Shown here: one piece after another, positions 33,958 to 43,066 of the stretch
Layout of the letters: each line of letters starts with the position of its first letter
Position numbering within the stretch: position 1 is the first letter of the stretch
Source: UBA1479 sp002706405
Lineage (GTDB): Bacteria > Pseudomonadota > Alphaproteobacteria > Rhodospirillales > Casp-alpha2
NCBI GenBank assembly: GCA_963972255.1
Contig: CAXATO010000008.1
Location: forward strand, 1 to 64,000
Length of the DNA stretch: 64,000 nucleotides
Reading direction: 5' to 3'
Program-made: the position numbers and the translations under genes
Notes under the pieces: model-generated
The model's database searches: none
What the model was told of the DNA's origin: nothing
The model's input: only the letters and a program-made list of their open reading frames with translations

Positions 33958-36135
33958 TTAATTTTCGGTTTTTTCCGCAGGCTCGGCAGGTAATTCGGAA
34001 GTAAGTGAAAAGTTGGAAACACCTTCGGGGATAATGTCGACGGGTTCCGGAACTTTGGACAAATCGATCGGCAGTATCCCTTGCAGATAGTCCCAGTCCA
34101 CTTCTTCGCCGCGATCAAGCGCCCAAATGTGGTCGATAGCGACCACGCGCATGCGGTTGATCAATTCGGTCAGGCTCGCGCGGCCCAGTTCGTTCGCGAT
34201 GTCGTACTTGCCGGCATCCTTGATACGGCTGAGGTAATAGTCGAGCGCCACCAGCGCCAGAGCCGTGGTGCCTCGAACCATCAACCGGCCGAAATTGTAA
34301 AAATTATCGCCGGGCGGGCCGTAGAATACCCGGGAGGCTTCGATCAGGTGGTCGGTGCCGCGGACTAGGTCGTTTTCCTCGAACGTTTTGATCAGGCTGT
34401 CACAGACGAAATTAAGGGCCGAAATCATTTTCTCGGGCTGCCAGCATCTGGCGAAGTCCGATTCGTCGAAGGTGGGGAAGCGCTCGATTATTTCACGTAC
34501 CTTCTCCGCGCGCGGTTCCAGCGGCTCAGGCAATTCGATGGTTCGTGACAACTTTGGCGTCGCCCCCTTGATCAAGGCGCCGTCGCTGCAATTGTAGTAC
34601 CGGTGGCCGCGGCCGAGGGTGAAAGCAATGGCCCGTTGAAATGAATCAAGGGCCCAGAACAAACCGTAATTGGTGCCCGCCTTGCCGCCGAAGTTGGCGG
34701 GCACTTCCTGTTCGAAGGTGCGTTTGCGGTCATTCTTCGCTTTGTCCGAATAGTGGTAGGAATCCGTCGCGTGGTGCCGGTTGTTACCCTTTTGGCCCAT
34801 GTCGACACCGAACAGATAGAATTCCTTGAAACCGACTTCCTGGGCAAAGGCCAGGCCGACATTCGTCACTGTCGGATCAAGGTTCTGGAGGCAGGTGTCC
34901 TCATCGCCCGAAAAAATGGGGAAGTTGCTCAGCGCCGGGCGGAAGTAGTAGATGACCTCGTCGAAGAAGTCCTTGATCTTGCGTTCAACGGTGGAACTGG
35001 CGACCAGACAGATGCCGGATAGATCAAATCTTTCGGCGGCATAACTCATGACCCGCATGACGTTGAGGTTTTCCAGTTCCAGCTGGAAATCGGGGCGAAT
35101 GCCGGCGGCCATGAGCGGGCCCAGAGCAGAGCCGCAGGAGAAGATCACCGCCTTGTCGGCGATGCGTTTGATGTCGTCGATGTTGTCATCGAGCGACGGG
35201 CCGCAGCCGACGATGACTGCGGGAATTTTGGCGAAATCCTTGAAGCTGCGTTTGTAGATGCGCGCCACACCCGAGCGCAGGTTGTCGACGGAGTTTTGCA
35301 GCATCAGTTGTTCGTCATAGAAGAATCCCATACCCGACATCATCAATTGGGATTCTTTGTTGAATTTCTTGCGGAACTCGTCGAATTCGCTGTTCCGGTA
35401 GTGCGAGTAGACATTGAGCCCGTCGATGGACATGGCGTTTACGCGCCGGATTTGCAGGCGCAGGGCATCCATCCAGGTCTGTGGGTTGCCGTCCACGTAG
35501 AAATAGACGTCACCGTTACGGCTTTGAAACTCCATCAGAAGCTTGCCCCAATCGAGCAATTCCAAGGAGTGGTATATGCATTCCCAGTTGGGCTCCAGAA
35601 GGAATAGATTGCGGCACTCGGTCCGTTCGACGATTTCGGGCAGATGGCGGCCCAGTCCGATGCCCATGACCAGAGTGTAGAAACTGGTTTTGTCCGAGCG
35701 ACCGACGCTGAGCTCGATTTCGCCTTCCTTGGTTAGGCGCGTGATCAGATCGTCGATGAACCAAGCGGTATGTTCGTCCAGATTGTGGGGCTGAGGCCGG
35801 TTAATCCACAGCCGGTTCGGGTGCTGGCGGAAGTCCTCCATCTGCTTTTCGGTAAAGCCGTCAATATCGCCGTCGTAGAACAGGATGTCATTGAACAGCA
35901 TGTCCGGCTGCCCGTCCTCGCCGAAGACCAGCTTGGCCTTGGGCTGATAGTTCACGAGCATCTGGTAGGTGGGCGGGTACTTGTGCTTAAAGACGAAGAG
36001 GTTCCGCGCACGCAGATGGGCGCGCTCCTCCTCGCTTTGGGCGGCGACCCACCAGGTATGCGGTCCTTCGTCGGCCGCCAATTCCGATTTGTAATGTTGT
36101 TCGAGTTCCGCCGCGAGCGGTTCCGCTTCAGGCAT
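33958..36135 (-). CDS. Maf-type flagellin glycosyltransferase (DUF115)
   Basis: 725 aa, usual for Maf (motility-associated factor). The central domain carries IPAVIVGCGPSLDDNIDDIK (about 304-323), which corresponds to the GxGPSLxxNI signature of the family. Later segments CGSALGPLMAAGIRPDFQLE and EFYLFGVDMGQKGNNRHHAT also fit. Maf proteins of Campylobacter, Aeromonas and Magnetospirillum transfer pseudaminic or legionaminic acid to flagellin. This fits the NeuB-containing cluster. Start: ATG with AAAGGGAAAA about 10 bases upstream. It is the second of three flagellin glycosyltransferase candidates between flbT and flaF. Confidence 0.88.
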   Translation of the reverse strand: MPEAEPLAAELEQHYKSELAADEGPHTWWVAAQSEEERAHLRARNLFVFKHKYPPTYQMLVNYQPKAKLVFGEDGQPDMLFNDILFYDGDIDGFTEKQMEDFRQHPNRLWINRPQPHNLDEHTAWFIDDLITRLTKEGEIELSVGRSDKTSFYTLVMGIGLGRHLPEIVERTECRNLFLLEPNWECIYHSLELLDWGKLLMEFQSRNGDVYFYVDGNPQTWMDALRLQIRRVNAMSIDGLNVYSHYRNSEFDEFRKKFNKESQLMMSGMGFFYDEQLMLQNSVDNLRSGVARIYKRSFKDFAKIPAVIVGCGPSLDDNIDDIKRIADKAVIFSCGSALGPLMAAGIRPDFQLELENLNVMRVMSYAAERFDLSGICLVASSTVERKIKDFFDEVIYYFRPALSNFPIFSGDEDTCLQNLDPTVTNVGLAFAQEVGFKEFYLFGVDMGQKGNNRHHATDSYHYSDKAKNDRKRTFEQEVPANFGGKAGTNYGLFWALDSFQRAIAFTLGRGHRYYNCSDGALIKGATPKLSRTIELPEPLEPRAEKVREIIERFPTFDESDFARCWQPEKMISALNFVCDSLIKTFEENDLVRGTDHLIEASRVFYGPPGDNFYNFGRLMVRGTTALALVALDYYLSRIKDAGKYDIANELGRASLTELINRMRVVAIDHIWALDRGEEVDWDYLQGILPIDLSKVPEPVDIIPEGVSNFSLTSELPAEPAEKTEN

Positions 36136-36220
36136 AGAGTTTTCCCTTTCAGAGAGTCTTATGGAGCAAACACCGTCAGCATTAAATTAACGTAAAATTG
36201 TGGCCGCCAGATCAATCCGC

Positions 36221-36879
36221 CTACACGGCCCGGATCAACCCATAACCATGCTTGCCGCTTTCATGAACGCAGGGCTCGGTCTCGACCAACTTAAATCCGG
36301 CCTCTTCGAAATAATGTTGGTAGCTGTGGGCAAAATACATCTGCATTATTTCTGGCTTCCAGATGAACGCGACCGGCTCTGGCGACGAAATTCCTCCCAT
36401 GGAATTAACGATGAAATCATAGAAAATCATTTCGTCACAAATAGCGGCGGCATGTTTGATGCAGCCTTGGCGACGCGTGGATGCATCATACATAGCGCCA
36501 CTGTTTCCGTGAACAACCGGAAGTGCGGCGGACAATCTGAATCGTTGAATTGGGCGAATTCCCCACCTGTTGCGTCGATTATGACCGCGTCGGGAAGCAG
36601 CTTGTTTATGTCTTCGACGAAAGGCTTATAGGGCTCGATCCCGTCGAACTCGATTGGAACATCCGGCGCCGTCTCTACGAAGAAATGCAATAGCGGTGCA
36701 TTCGCGCAACCCAGTTCAAGAACGCGGGCCGGTTTCGGATCACAATTACGGCAAATCTCGACGATCCTCTCGGCGACGAAACGGCGGTCGTCGCGAAAGA
36801 AGTTGCGGCGGTATGACTCGACCACTCGTCGAGCTTCGTCGGCATCGACCTTTCGATCTTTCCACAGATCGAGACGCAT
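36221..36879 (-). pseudogene. Frameshifted SAM-dependent methyltransferase
   Basis: Two frames make one protein. Frame A (36427-36879) holds the start and SAM-binding motif (ARVLELGCANAPLLHFF) up to FTETVALCMMHPRVAK. Frame B (36221-36535) continues with CIKHAAAICDEMIFYDFIV and the C-terminus HYFEEAGFKLVETEPCVHES. The span of 659 bases is not a multiple of three, consistent with a one-base change near 36450-36485. It is either a recent inactivation or a sequence error; no long homopolymer is present there. A sugar or glycan methylation role would fit the location. Its DNA is less GC-rich than its neighbours, which may point to a separate origin. Confidence 0.75.
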
Positions 36880-36978
36880 TTTGTAAATTCAATCTGCCTG
36901 ATCCGCAGTAACGACACCTATCTGAAACGAACATACCAATTCGTTTGGGATGGCCATTTCACTCCCCAAAGAAACCTC

Positions 36979-37932
36979 CTAAGAAAGAAACGCATTTAGC
37001 GACGATGGCTGTTGATGAAGGCGCTGGAAGAAGGCGTCCGTCGGTATCGCTTTCGATTCGCCAGAGAAACTGGCCTCACCTTGATGATCGACGATGATGC
37101 CGATATAGGGGGCCAGATTCAGATTGCTGTTTTTCTCGGGCGTGGCGATCACCGGCGCGCGCGGGTTTGCAGCGATGGAATCCACCAATTCCTTGTCCAG
37201 ACGGTTCAGTTCGTAAATATCATCCCGCAAGTGTTCGAACTGGTTCGTCTTGTGCGGGTTGGCGTGGATTTTCTGCGTCAGAACCGGAAACAGACCGTAA
37301 ACGGACCAGACATTCAGCAGCATGCCTTCGAGCTGGTCCAGGGTGCCGACGAAATCGAATGTGTCGAGGGTTTCCAGCGCTTCGTCGCGGATGCTCTCCA
37401 GGCTGCGGTCGGCGTCGGTTCCACGGCATAACATTCGCAGGTGGTAACAACGGTTGCGCCAGTCGCTGACGTAATCGATGAAATCCGCCTCCGATGCGGG
37501 GCCGGGCCTAAGTCCCCGTCGCAGCAGGTAAAAATAATGAGAGGTAAGGCGGTCGAAAGGATCGCGCAGCACCGTCATCAGCCGCCAGGATTGAGAGAAG
37601 TTTTCGTGCATGCCGAAGGTCTGAAGCCCGACCTTGCCCACGAAGGCACAGGCGTCGAGACGCCGGCCATAGTAATCCGCAAGGTCCGTCGCCGTCAGAT
37701 CATCGTCGGCGTGGAACCGCAGATAGGAATGCGACCGTCCGGTCAGGGCGCGCGCCATGGCAAAGGCGGTTTCAATACAGGAATGGACGGCAATGCCCCC
37801 GGCTTTCTCCATGTGGTAGAAAAACAGCGGTCGCGGGTCCGGGTCATCAAAGGGCGTGACCGGATAAAGGCACATGGCGACGTCCTGAACGCCGAACTGT
37901 TCCAGCATCTGCCGCAGAAGGGTTCGCTTCAT
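36979..37932 (-). CDS. Sulfotransferase-family protein
   Basis: 317 aa. The N-terminal FFYHMEKAGGIAVHSCI matches the 5'-phosphosulfate-binding loop of Sulfotransfer_2-type enzymes, and LMTVLRDPFDRLTSHYFYLL is the 3'-phosphate-binding motif (RDPxDRxxSHY). The rest is helical. It would transfer sulfate from PAPS to a carbohydrate hydroxyl. It lies 6 bp after the 816-aa protein gene on the same strand and is probably co-transcribed with it. The target is unknown. Confidence 0.78.
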   Translation of the reverse strand: MKRTLLRQMLEQFGVQDVAMCLYPVTPFDDPDPRPLFFYHMEKAGGIAVHSCIETAFAMARALTGRSHSYLRFHADDDLTATDLADYYGRRLDACAFVGKVGLQTFGMHENFSQSWRLMTVLRDPFDRLTSHYFYLLRRGLRPGPASEADFIDYVSDWRNRCYHLRMLCRGTDADRSLESIRDEALETLDTFDFVGTLDQLEGMLLNVWSVYGLFPVLTQKIHANPHKTNQFEHLRDDIYELNRLDKELVDSIAANPRAPVIATPEKNSNLNLAPYIGIIVDHQGEASFSGESKAIPTDAFFQRLHQQPSSLNAFLS

Positions 37933-37938
37933 CTGTAT

Positions 37939-40389
37939 CTATCCGTTTCCTGATTTCCGGGGTGGCGTCACCCAACGCAGGGTCAGGTCCCGGCTGGTTC
38001 CGGCCTCGCTTTCAAGTCGGAGTGTCACCGCGTGGGGGGCGTCTGGGTCGAGGTCTCGAAGGGTTATGTAGCGATGAACACCTGCGGCTTCCCAGCCCAT
38101 GGACGTTCCCTGCCAGTCGCTGCCATCAACCCGCCAGCGCAGTTCGGTTTCTCGGCCCATCGCATTGCCGCGAACGGCGATGATGGTTTTCTCGGGCGTG
38201 GTGCGGAATATGTCAGCCTGGACAAGCCGTGGTGTGGCGTCGACCGGCAGGGCCAGCGACCGCACCTCGCCTGCCAGGAAGGTTTCACCGCGGCGGCAGG
38301 CGATCCGGTAAAACACGGTGTCCCCGGGGGCGATCCCGCCGATATCCGCCGATACGACAACTGGGTCCGGTGACGGAGATGGGATGAAGTCCGAGGCATA
38401 GACCTCCAAGGCTTCGATTCCGATGCCTTCGGCGGAATGGCCTTCGAATATTTCCAGTATCACCGTATCGACGCTTTGGTCGCCCGGCAGCGGAATGGCG
38501 ATGCCGGCATCCTCAGTCAGCAGGTCAGCGCAGGCTGGTAAATCGGTGATCGCGATGTCCGTATCTATGGCGGGCGGTTCATCCGAATGGAAAACGGTGA
38601 CGCGGGCCCGCTTGATGGGCATGGCCCGGTCTTGGTGGATCACGCAGCGGGTCGTTTTCAAGGCGCGGGGCAGGCGCCAGCGGAACACCAAGGGCTTATC
38701 GGGAACGCCCGGAAAATACCAATTTTCCTCTGCTTGTCCGCGAATGCCGCTGACCACTCTGCGCGGATCACATGGCGAGCCCTTGGGATAACATTCCAGG
38801 GCCGCGCCGTGTGCCGGCGCCAGGACGTTGGCGTCGCGGAATTTTAGCGTCACTTGTTCAAAGGCAATGGACCCTTCCGGCGCATCGCGCCAATCGCCGA
38901 AGGCTCCTTCCAACGGCAGGCTGCCGACATGGCGGTATAAGGCATCGTTCAGCGGTCCGTACTGATAGCGGTCGTAGTTCGCCTGCTCCTTCGGGTTGTT
39001 GCCGAACGGCGTCCACTGAGCGGGGTCGGCGGTCAGCCGGAACGTCGCCTTCAGCTTGTTGCCGGGGGCATCGTTAGAGAACGCCAAGGGCTGGCTGGTC
39101 AGCATCCAGAAGTTTTCGCCATGGCCCGCCCCCAGACAGTGGAGAAAGTCCTTTTCGTCGATGCCTTTGGTGCGCAGGACGAGCGCGTATTCCGCATCCC
39201 GTAGGTCCGACCCTTCATGCGGGGCGATGTCCCTGAAGCCGTCTGGCTGCAGGCTGTTCTGGCGCAAGGTAAACAGATGATCGAGGAAGCCGATGCCCGA
39301 AATATGATTCGGGTCCTTTCCGAACGGCGCGCGGCAGAAGAACAGCCCTTCCTCTTCGTCCCAGTCGATGGCACCGACATAGAACCGGCAGATATACGGC
39401 GCGATCTGCGGCGAGACGCTCAGGTGCGCATTCAATGGGCCGGGCAGGGGGGCCCAGTCGGTAAAGCGGCCCAATTCGTCGGGCGCGGTGCCGTACTCGA
39501 ACCGGTATTCCGCCTCTGGCATCCCCGCGGCAACGCGTCCGACGACGGTCATCGCCGAGATGCCGACGGGTGAGGAGTCCCGGGTTTCGGCCCAGAGCAT
39601 GTCCGGATCAACGGACCGGAACGGAGCCGGTTGTCCGAAATGATCCGAATTTTCATCCGTGACAACGAGAGTGACGGTGTGATGCGCGTCGGCTATTGGG
39701 GTGAATTCGCCGCTCCAGATCGTGGTCGCCCCCTCTACCAGGGTCGTGGCGGGCACCTTCTGCGCCCCATCGATCAGGAAATGGGCGGAAATGCCGGCGA
39801 TGTTGCGCGAGGCTCCCAAAAGCTGGACGGAAGCTGCGCCAGTGACAGGGGCCCAGGTGACCGCCGTCGGCGCGTTCGCGCGGGACACCCGTGCGTTCCG
39901 GATCGCTGCCTGCTGCCGGCGTGCGAATTCCTTGAATCTGGCGGCATCGTCATCGGATAGATAGTCCGCTACGGTCCGTCCCGCCTGCCAGTCCAGATGC
40001 CGGCCCGGTGCGATTTGTTCGGCGGCCCGGGAGACCGTGTGCCGCAAGGCGGGCAAATTCCGCGTCATGGTATAGGCCCAGCAGAGAGCGCCATGAGGGA
40101 TCGGATTACCCGGGTCGGCGGCACGCAGAACTTCGTAATGGGGAAGAGCTTCCGTCCATCGGCCCGCCGTGTAGTAAATCTGGCCCAAGGCGATATGCGG
40201 CTCCAGCGCGTTCGGATCCGCAACGAGCCAAGCCTTTGCCGCGACTTCGGCGTCGCCGCTCAATCCTGCGTTAATCAGACTCGCGATGATGGCCTCTTGC
40301 GTGAGACCGGGATGAGTCTCGACGAAGCGGTTCATGGCAGACACCGCGTTACCCGAGCGGATTTGCGCTATTAGGTCGTTTTCATTCAT
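37939..40389 (-). CDS. Large multidomain protein of unknown function
   Basis: About 816 aa; I do not recognise a named family for the whole. Residues 1-110 look like helical TPR-type repeats (NALEPHIALGQIYYTAGRWT then EALPHYEVLRAADPGNPIPH). Beyond about 150 it is beta-rich. A middle part (ISGIGFLDHLFTLRQNSLQP; DFLHCLGAGHGENFWMLTSQ) resembles a lectin/laminin-G-like sandwich. A later part with VILEIFEGHSAEGIGIEALE followed by VYASDF looks like a discoidin/galactose-binding fold, and the C-terminus resembles FnIII-like sandwiches. No signal peptide is visible. A glycan-binding or glycan-handling role would suit the neighbourhood. Start: the ATG at 40389 or an upstream one at 40437; neither has a strong Shine-Dalgarno. 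Confidence 0.6.
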   Translation of the reverse strand: MNENDLIAQIRSGNAVSAMNRFVETHPGLTQEAIIASLINAGLSGDAEVAAKAWLVADPNALEPHIALGQIYYTAGRWTEALPHYEVLRAADPGNPIPHGALCWAYTMTRNLPALRHTVSRAAEQIAPGRHLDWQAGRTVADYLSDDDAARFKEFARRQQAAIRNARVSRANAPTAVTWAPVTGAASVQLLGASRNIAGISAHFLIDGAQKVPATTLVEGATTIWSGEFTPIADAHHTVTLVVTDENSDHFGQPAPFRSVDPDMLWAETRDSSPVGISAMTVVGRVAAGMPEAEYRFEYGTAPDELGRFTDWAPLPGPLNAHLSVSPQIAPYICRFYVGAIDWDEEEGLFFCRAPFGKDPNHISGIGFLDHLFTLRQNSLQPDGFRDIAPHEGSDLRDAEYALVLRTKGIDEKDFLHCLGAGHGENFWMLTSQPLAFSNDAPGNKLKATFRLTADPAQWTPFGNNPKEQANYDRYQYGPLNDALYRHVGSLPLEGAFGDWRDAPEGSIAFEQVTLKFRDANVLAPAHGAALECYPKGSPCDPRRVVSGIRGQAEENWYFPGVPDKPLVFRWRLPRALKTTRCVIHQDRAMPIKRARVTVFHSDEPPAIDTDIAITDLPACADLLTEDAGIAIPLPGDQSVDTVILEIFEGHSAEGIGIEALEVYASDFIPSPSPDPVVVSADIGGIAPGDTVFYRIACRRGETFLAGEVRSLALPVDATPRLVQADIFRTTPEKTIIAVRGNAMGRETELRWRVDGSDWQGTSMGWEAAGVHRYITLRDLDPDAPHAVTLRLESEAGTSRDLTLRWVTPPRKSGNG

Positions 40390-40515
40390 TCCGAAAGCTA
40401 AGGAGTTCCCCGTATCTGATGCAGAAAATATTGGCATCTGATTAACTTAAGTTTAAGCCGAGCTTGCTTAATTTTCCGTCGGATATCCCGGCCGTTTTCC
40501 GGCCTTAACGTAGGT

Positions 40516-41547
40516 ATGATCGACAAGAATATGTCTATCGACAGCATTTCCCCGGTTTTCATCACGGGCGTTTACCGATCAGGGACGACCCTGTTTTCGC
40601 GTATTCTTGACGTTCATCCCCGGTTCGCCGTGACCTATGATTCCCTGCACTACATGCGGTTTTGCTACGGCGAATTCCGGCCTCTGTCCGACCCGGCCAA
40701 CCGTCGCGCGCTTATCGAGGACATTACGGAACGTTGTCAGTCGCGCTGGATGAGGCGTCTTGATCCGGCACCGGTTCTCGCCGAACTGGATGCCATGGAA
40801 AACCCGGGGGACGCTGAGATTTACGACTGCGTGATGCGGCATTATCTGTCCGGCTCGGAAAGGAAGGCGGAATGGGGGGAAAAGACGCTCATGGCATGGG
40901 CGCGTATTCCTGATTTCCTGAAGATGTTTCCAAAGGGGAAGACCGTGGTCGTTCTGCGCGACCCGCGCGACGCCTGCGCGTCCCAGAAGAAAATCACCTA
41001 CGAGCCGGGGTTGAGATACCTCGATACGGGCTTTGCGGCTCTGCACGCCATGCAGGCGGCTTTTGATTTCGAACATTCCCTGCCGCCCGCCAGCTACGCC
41101 ACAGTGAAATACGAGGACCTGGTGGACGACCCCGAGTCCGTATTGCGTGGTCTTTGCACACGTCTGGAAATCGAATTCGACCCGGCCATGTTGGATGCCC
41201 GAAATTTCCGCGATTATTCGGGCGGTCCGTGGCTGGCGAATACATCGTATGAAGATGACGCGCCGGTTGCGATCGGATCGAAATCCGTGGGCCGGTACAA
41301 GGAAGCCCTGGATCCGGTCGACGTACAGTTCCTGGAAATGATCTGCCGTCCCATGCTGGCCTATTGGAAATACGATTTAGACGGCGAATTGCCTACGCCG
41401 GAGCAATGGCAGCGCCTATATGCAATAATGAACGACAGCTTTATTGCCGGGCGGATGCGCCATTGGATGGCGACGGGGCAGGGCGTCGATGTCTATCCCA
41501 GCGCGCCGCCCCGCATTCTCCGTGATGAGCCCGAGGATGCGGCCTGA
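40516..41547 (+). CDS. Sulfotransferase-family protein
   Basis: 343 aa. VFITGVYRSGTTLFSRILD is the 5'-PSB loop (xxRSGTTxxxxxL) and KTVVVLRDPRDACASQKKI the 3'-phosphate-binding motif. It is unlike the other sulfotransferase at 36979 and more similar to the Sulfotransfer_1/3 type. It likely uses PAPS to sulfate a carbohydrate. It is divergent from the 816-aa gene, with an AT-rich 80-126 bp gap between them. Two in-frame ATGs (40516 and 40531) are possible. Confidence 0.82.
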   Translation: MIDKNMSIDSISPVFITGVYRSGTTLFSRILDVHPRFAVTYDSLHYMRFCYGEFRPLSDPANRRALIEDITERCQSRWMRRLDPAPVLAELDAMENPGDAEIYDCVMRHYLSGSERKAEWGEKTLMAWARIPDFLKMFPKGKTVVVLRDPRDACASQKKITYEPGLRYLDTGFAALHAMQAAFDFEHSLPPASYATVKYEDLVDDPESVLRGLCTRLEIEFDPAMLDARNFRDYSGGPWLANTSYEDDAPVAIGSKSVGRYKEALDPVDVQFLEMICRPMLAYWKYDLDGELPTPEQWQRLYAIMNDSFIAGRMRHWMATGQGVDVYPSAPPRILRDEPEDAA

Positions 41548-41579
41548 TGCGGCCGGGTAACTGCGACACAGGAGATTGA

Positions 41580-42908
41580 ATGATGTCCGGCTCCGTTTCC
41601 TTCGTACTTTGTGTTGATACCGAAGGCCCGCTTTACGAATCCCCGGAAGCCTGCATCGAGCGGGTCAACCGCCTGTTCGACCTGAGCCTTGTGCCGAGCG
41701 CGGAAATCCTGGCGGCACTGCAAAAGGGCGAAATTGATCTGGGTGAACAGACCGAAGCGGTCGCCCGGGTCGTGTCGCCGGATATTCGTGATTGGTTCGG
41801 TAACTGGAAGGACGTCGAGGAAAACGTCGACTTCGGGCGGCGCCCCGAATACCGCAATCAGGTGATCGACGACGAAGGCCGGGGGCTGATCTTCAACTGG
41901 TTCATCTGCGACTGGAAGGATTTCCCGGACAACCCCCGGCGCAAGCCCATGGGATTGAACCAGGTATTCGACCATTACTGGTCTTTGTTCAAGGATACGC
42001 CGGAAACGGATCCGTTGTACTTCCATCACCATGCGCGGCCATTCTCGGGGGCCAGCCACCAGCCGTGTCATAATTGGTCGAACGTGCCCGACCATATTAC
42101 GAAGTTGTCGGCGAACCTGCTGGAATACGGGCATTGGCCGGCCTGTGTGCGGACACCGATCATGGCGCCGGACATTCATTTGTTCCTTGAACAGTGGTTC
42201 CCGTTCGACCTGTCGAACACGGCGGTCGACACGAACGGTCAGCCGGACGTCTCGAACCGTCGATGGACCGATTGGGAAGGAGCGCCGAGCGACTGGAGCC
42301 TTTATACGCCGGCGCTGCACGACTACCGGCGGCCTGGCAATTTGGGCCGGACGATCGGTCGCAGTGTGCAGATGGGCAGCCGGTATGGAAACCTGGAGCG
42401 CCACGAACTGGTTGCCGCCTTTGAGCGGGCCCGGAACGGCGAGCATGTATTGGTTTCCGCCCATACCCACGATCATTCACCCTGCCGCAAATTGTCCAGC
42501 TATTACGACATGATCAATACGGTGCGGGCCGATTTTCCCGACGTCACCTACCATAATGCGACAGCGACCGACGCCTTCCGGCGGGCCTTGGGCATTCCCG
42601 ATAAGAAAGCGCCGACCTTCACCCTCAGTCAGGATGGCGCGGCCGTGACCTGCCGGTCCGACGCGCCCATTTGGGGCGCGCAGCCCTGGTTCTGTTTCAA
42701 GACGCGGGACGGTCGCTACTTGTGGGATAATACCGACATGCTGGATGACCGCACGTGGCGCTACTTCCTGGATGACTACACCTATCCAATCGACCTCGTA
42801 GAGCGGGTCGCGTTCGCGGCCTCCGACGCGGTCGGCAACACCGCCGTCGCCATGAGCCGTGTGCAGGACGGCAAATTGGCTACGCTTGCGCTGCATTCGG
42901 CCGCCTAG
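41580..42908 (+). CDS. NodB-fold-like putative polysaccharide deacetylase/glycoside hydrolase
   Basis: 442 aa. VSFVLCVDTEGPLYESPEA at the start resembles the first motif of NodB/CE4 enzymes, where DTE/DxD supplies the base and a metal ligand. Later LYFHHHARPFSGAS and EHVLVSAHTHDHSPCRKLSS provide His/Asp-rich candidates for the metal site. The C-terminal 90 residues may be a small beta domain. De-N-acetylation or cleavage of a glycan is inferred; it is not a textbook family member. Start: ATG with GGAG 5 bases upstream. It follows the sulfotransferase by 32 bp. Confidence 0.55.
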   Translation: MMSGSVSFVLCVDTEGPLYESPEACIERVNRLFDLSLVPSAEILAALQKGEIDLGEQTEAVARVVSPDIRDWFGNWKDVEENVDFGRRPEYRNQVIDDEGRGLIFNWFICDWKDFPDNPRRKPMGLNQVFDHYWSLFKDTPETDPLYFHHHARPFSGASHQPCHNWSNVPDHITKLSANLLEYGHWPACVRTPIMAPDIHLFLEQWFPFDLSNTAVDTNGQPDVSNRRWTDWEGAPSDWSLYTPALHDYRRPGNLGRTIGRSVQMGSRYGNLERHELVAAFERARNGEHVLVSAHTHDHSPCRKLSSYYDMINTVRADFPDVTYHNATATDAFRRALGIPDKKAPTFTLSQDGAAVTCRSDAPIWGAQPWFCFKTRDGRYLWDNTDMLDDRTWRYFLDDYTYPIDLVERVAFAASDAVGNTAVAMSRVQDGKLATLALHSAA

Positions 42909-43066
42909 GTCGGCATCGGCCCGGTCCGCGGGGGCGCGGTCGGCGCGTGAAATCTGTGTCGCCGTAAATCACGGATTGTGATACACTGCGTAAATATCGG
43001 GAATTACTAGGTAAAATTTGCCTACCACTACGTTCTGCTCATCGCGCGGATGTTGGATAACAAGGC
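42909..43066. promoter_or_regulatory. Intergenic region with an inverted repeat before the helical protein
   Basis: The 158-bp gap holds TAGGTAAA-A-TTTGCCTA (43008-43024), an inverted repeat with 7 of 8 paired positions, about 43 bp before the next ATG. It has operator dimensions. No sigma-54 match was found here. Confidence 0.4.
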
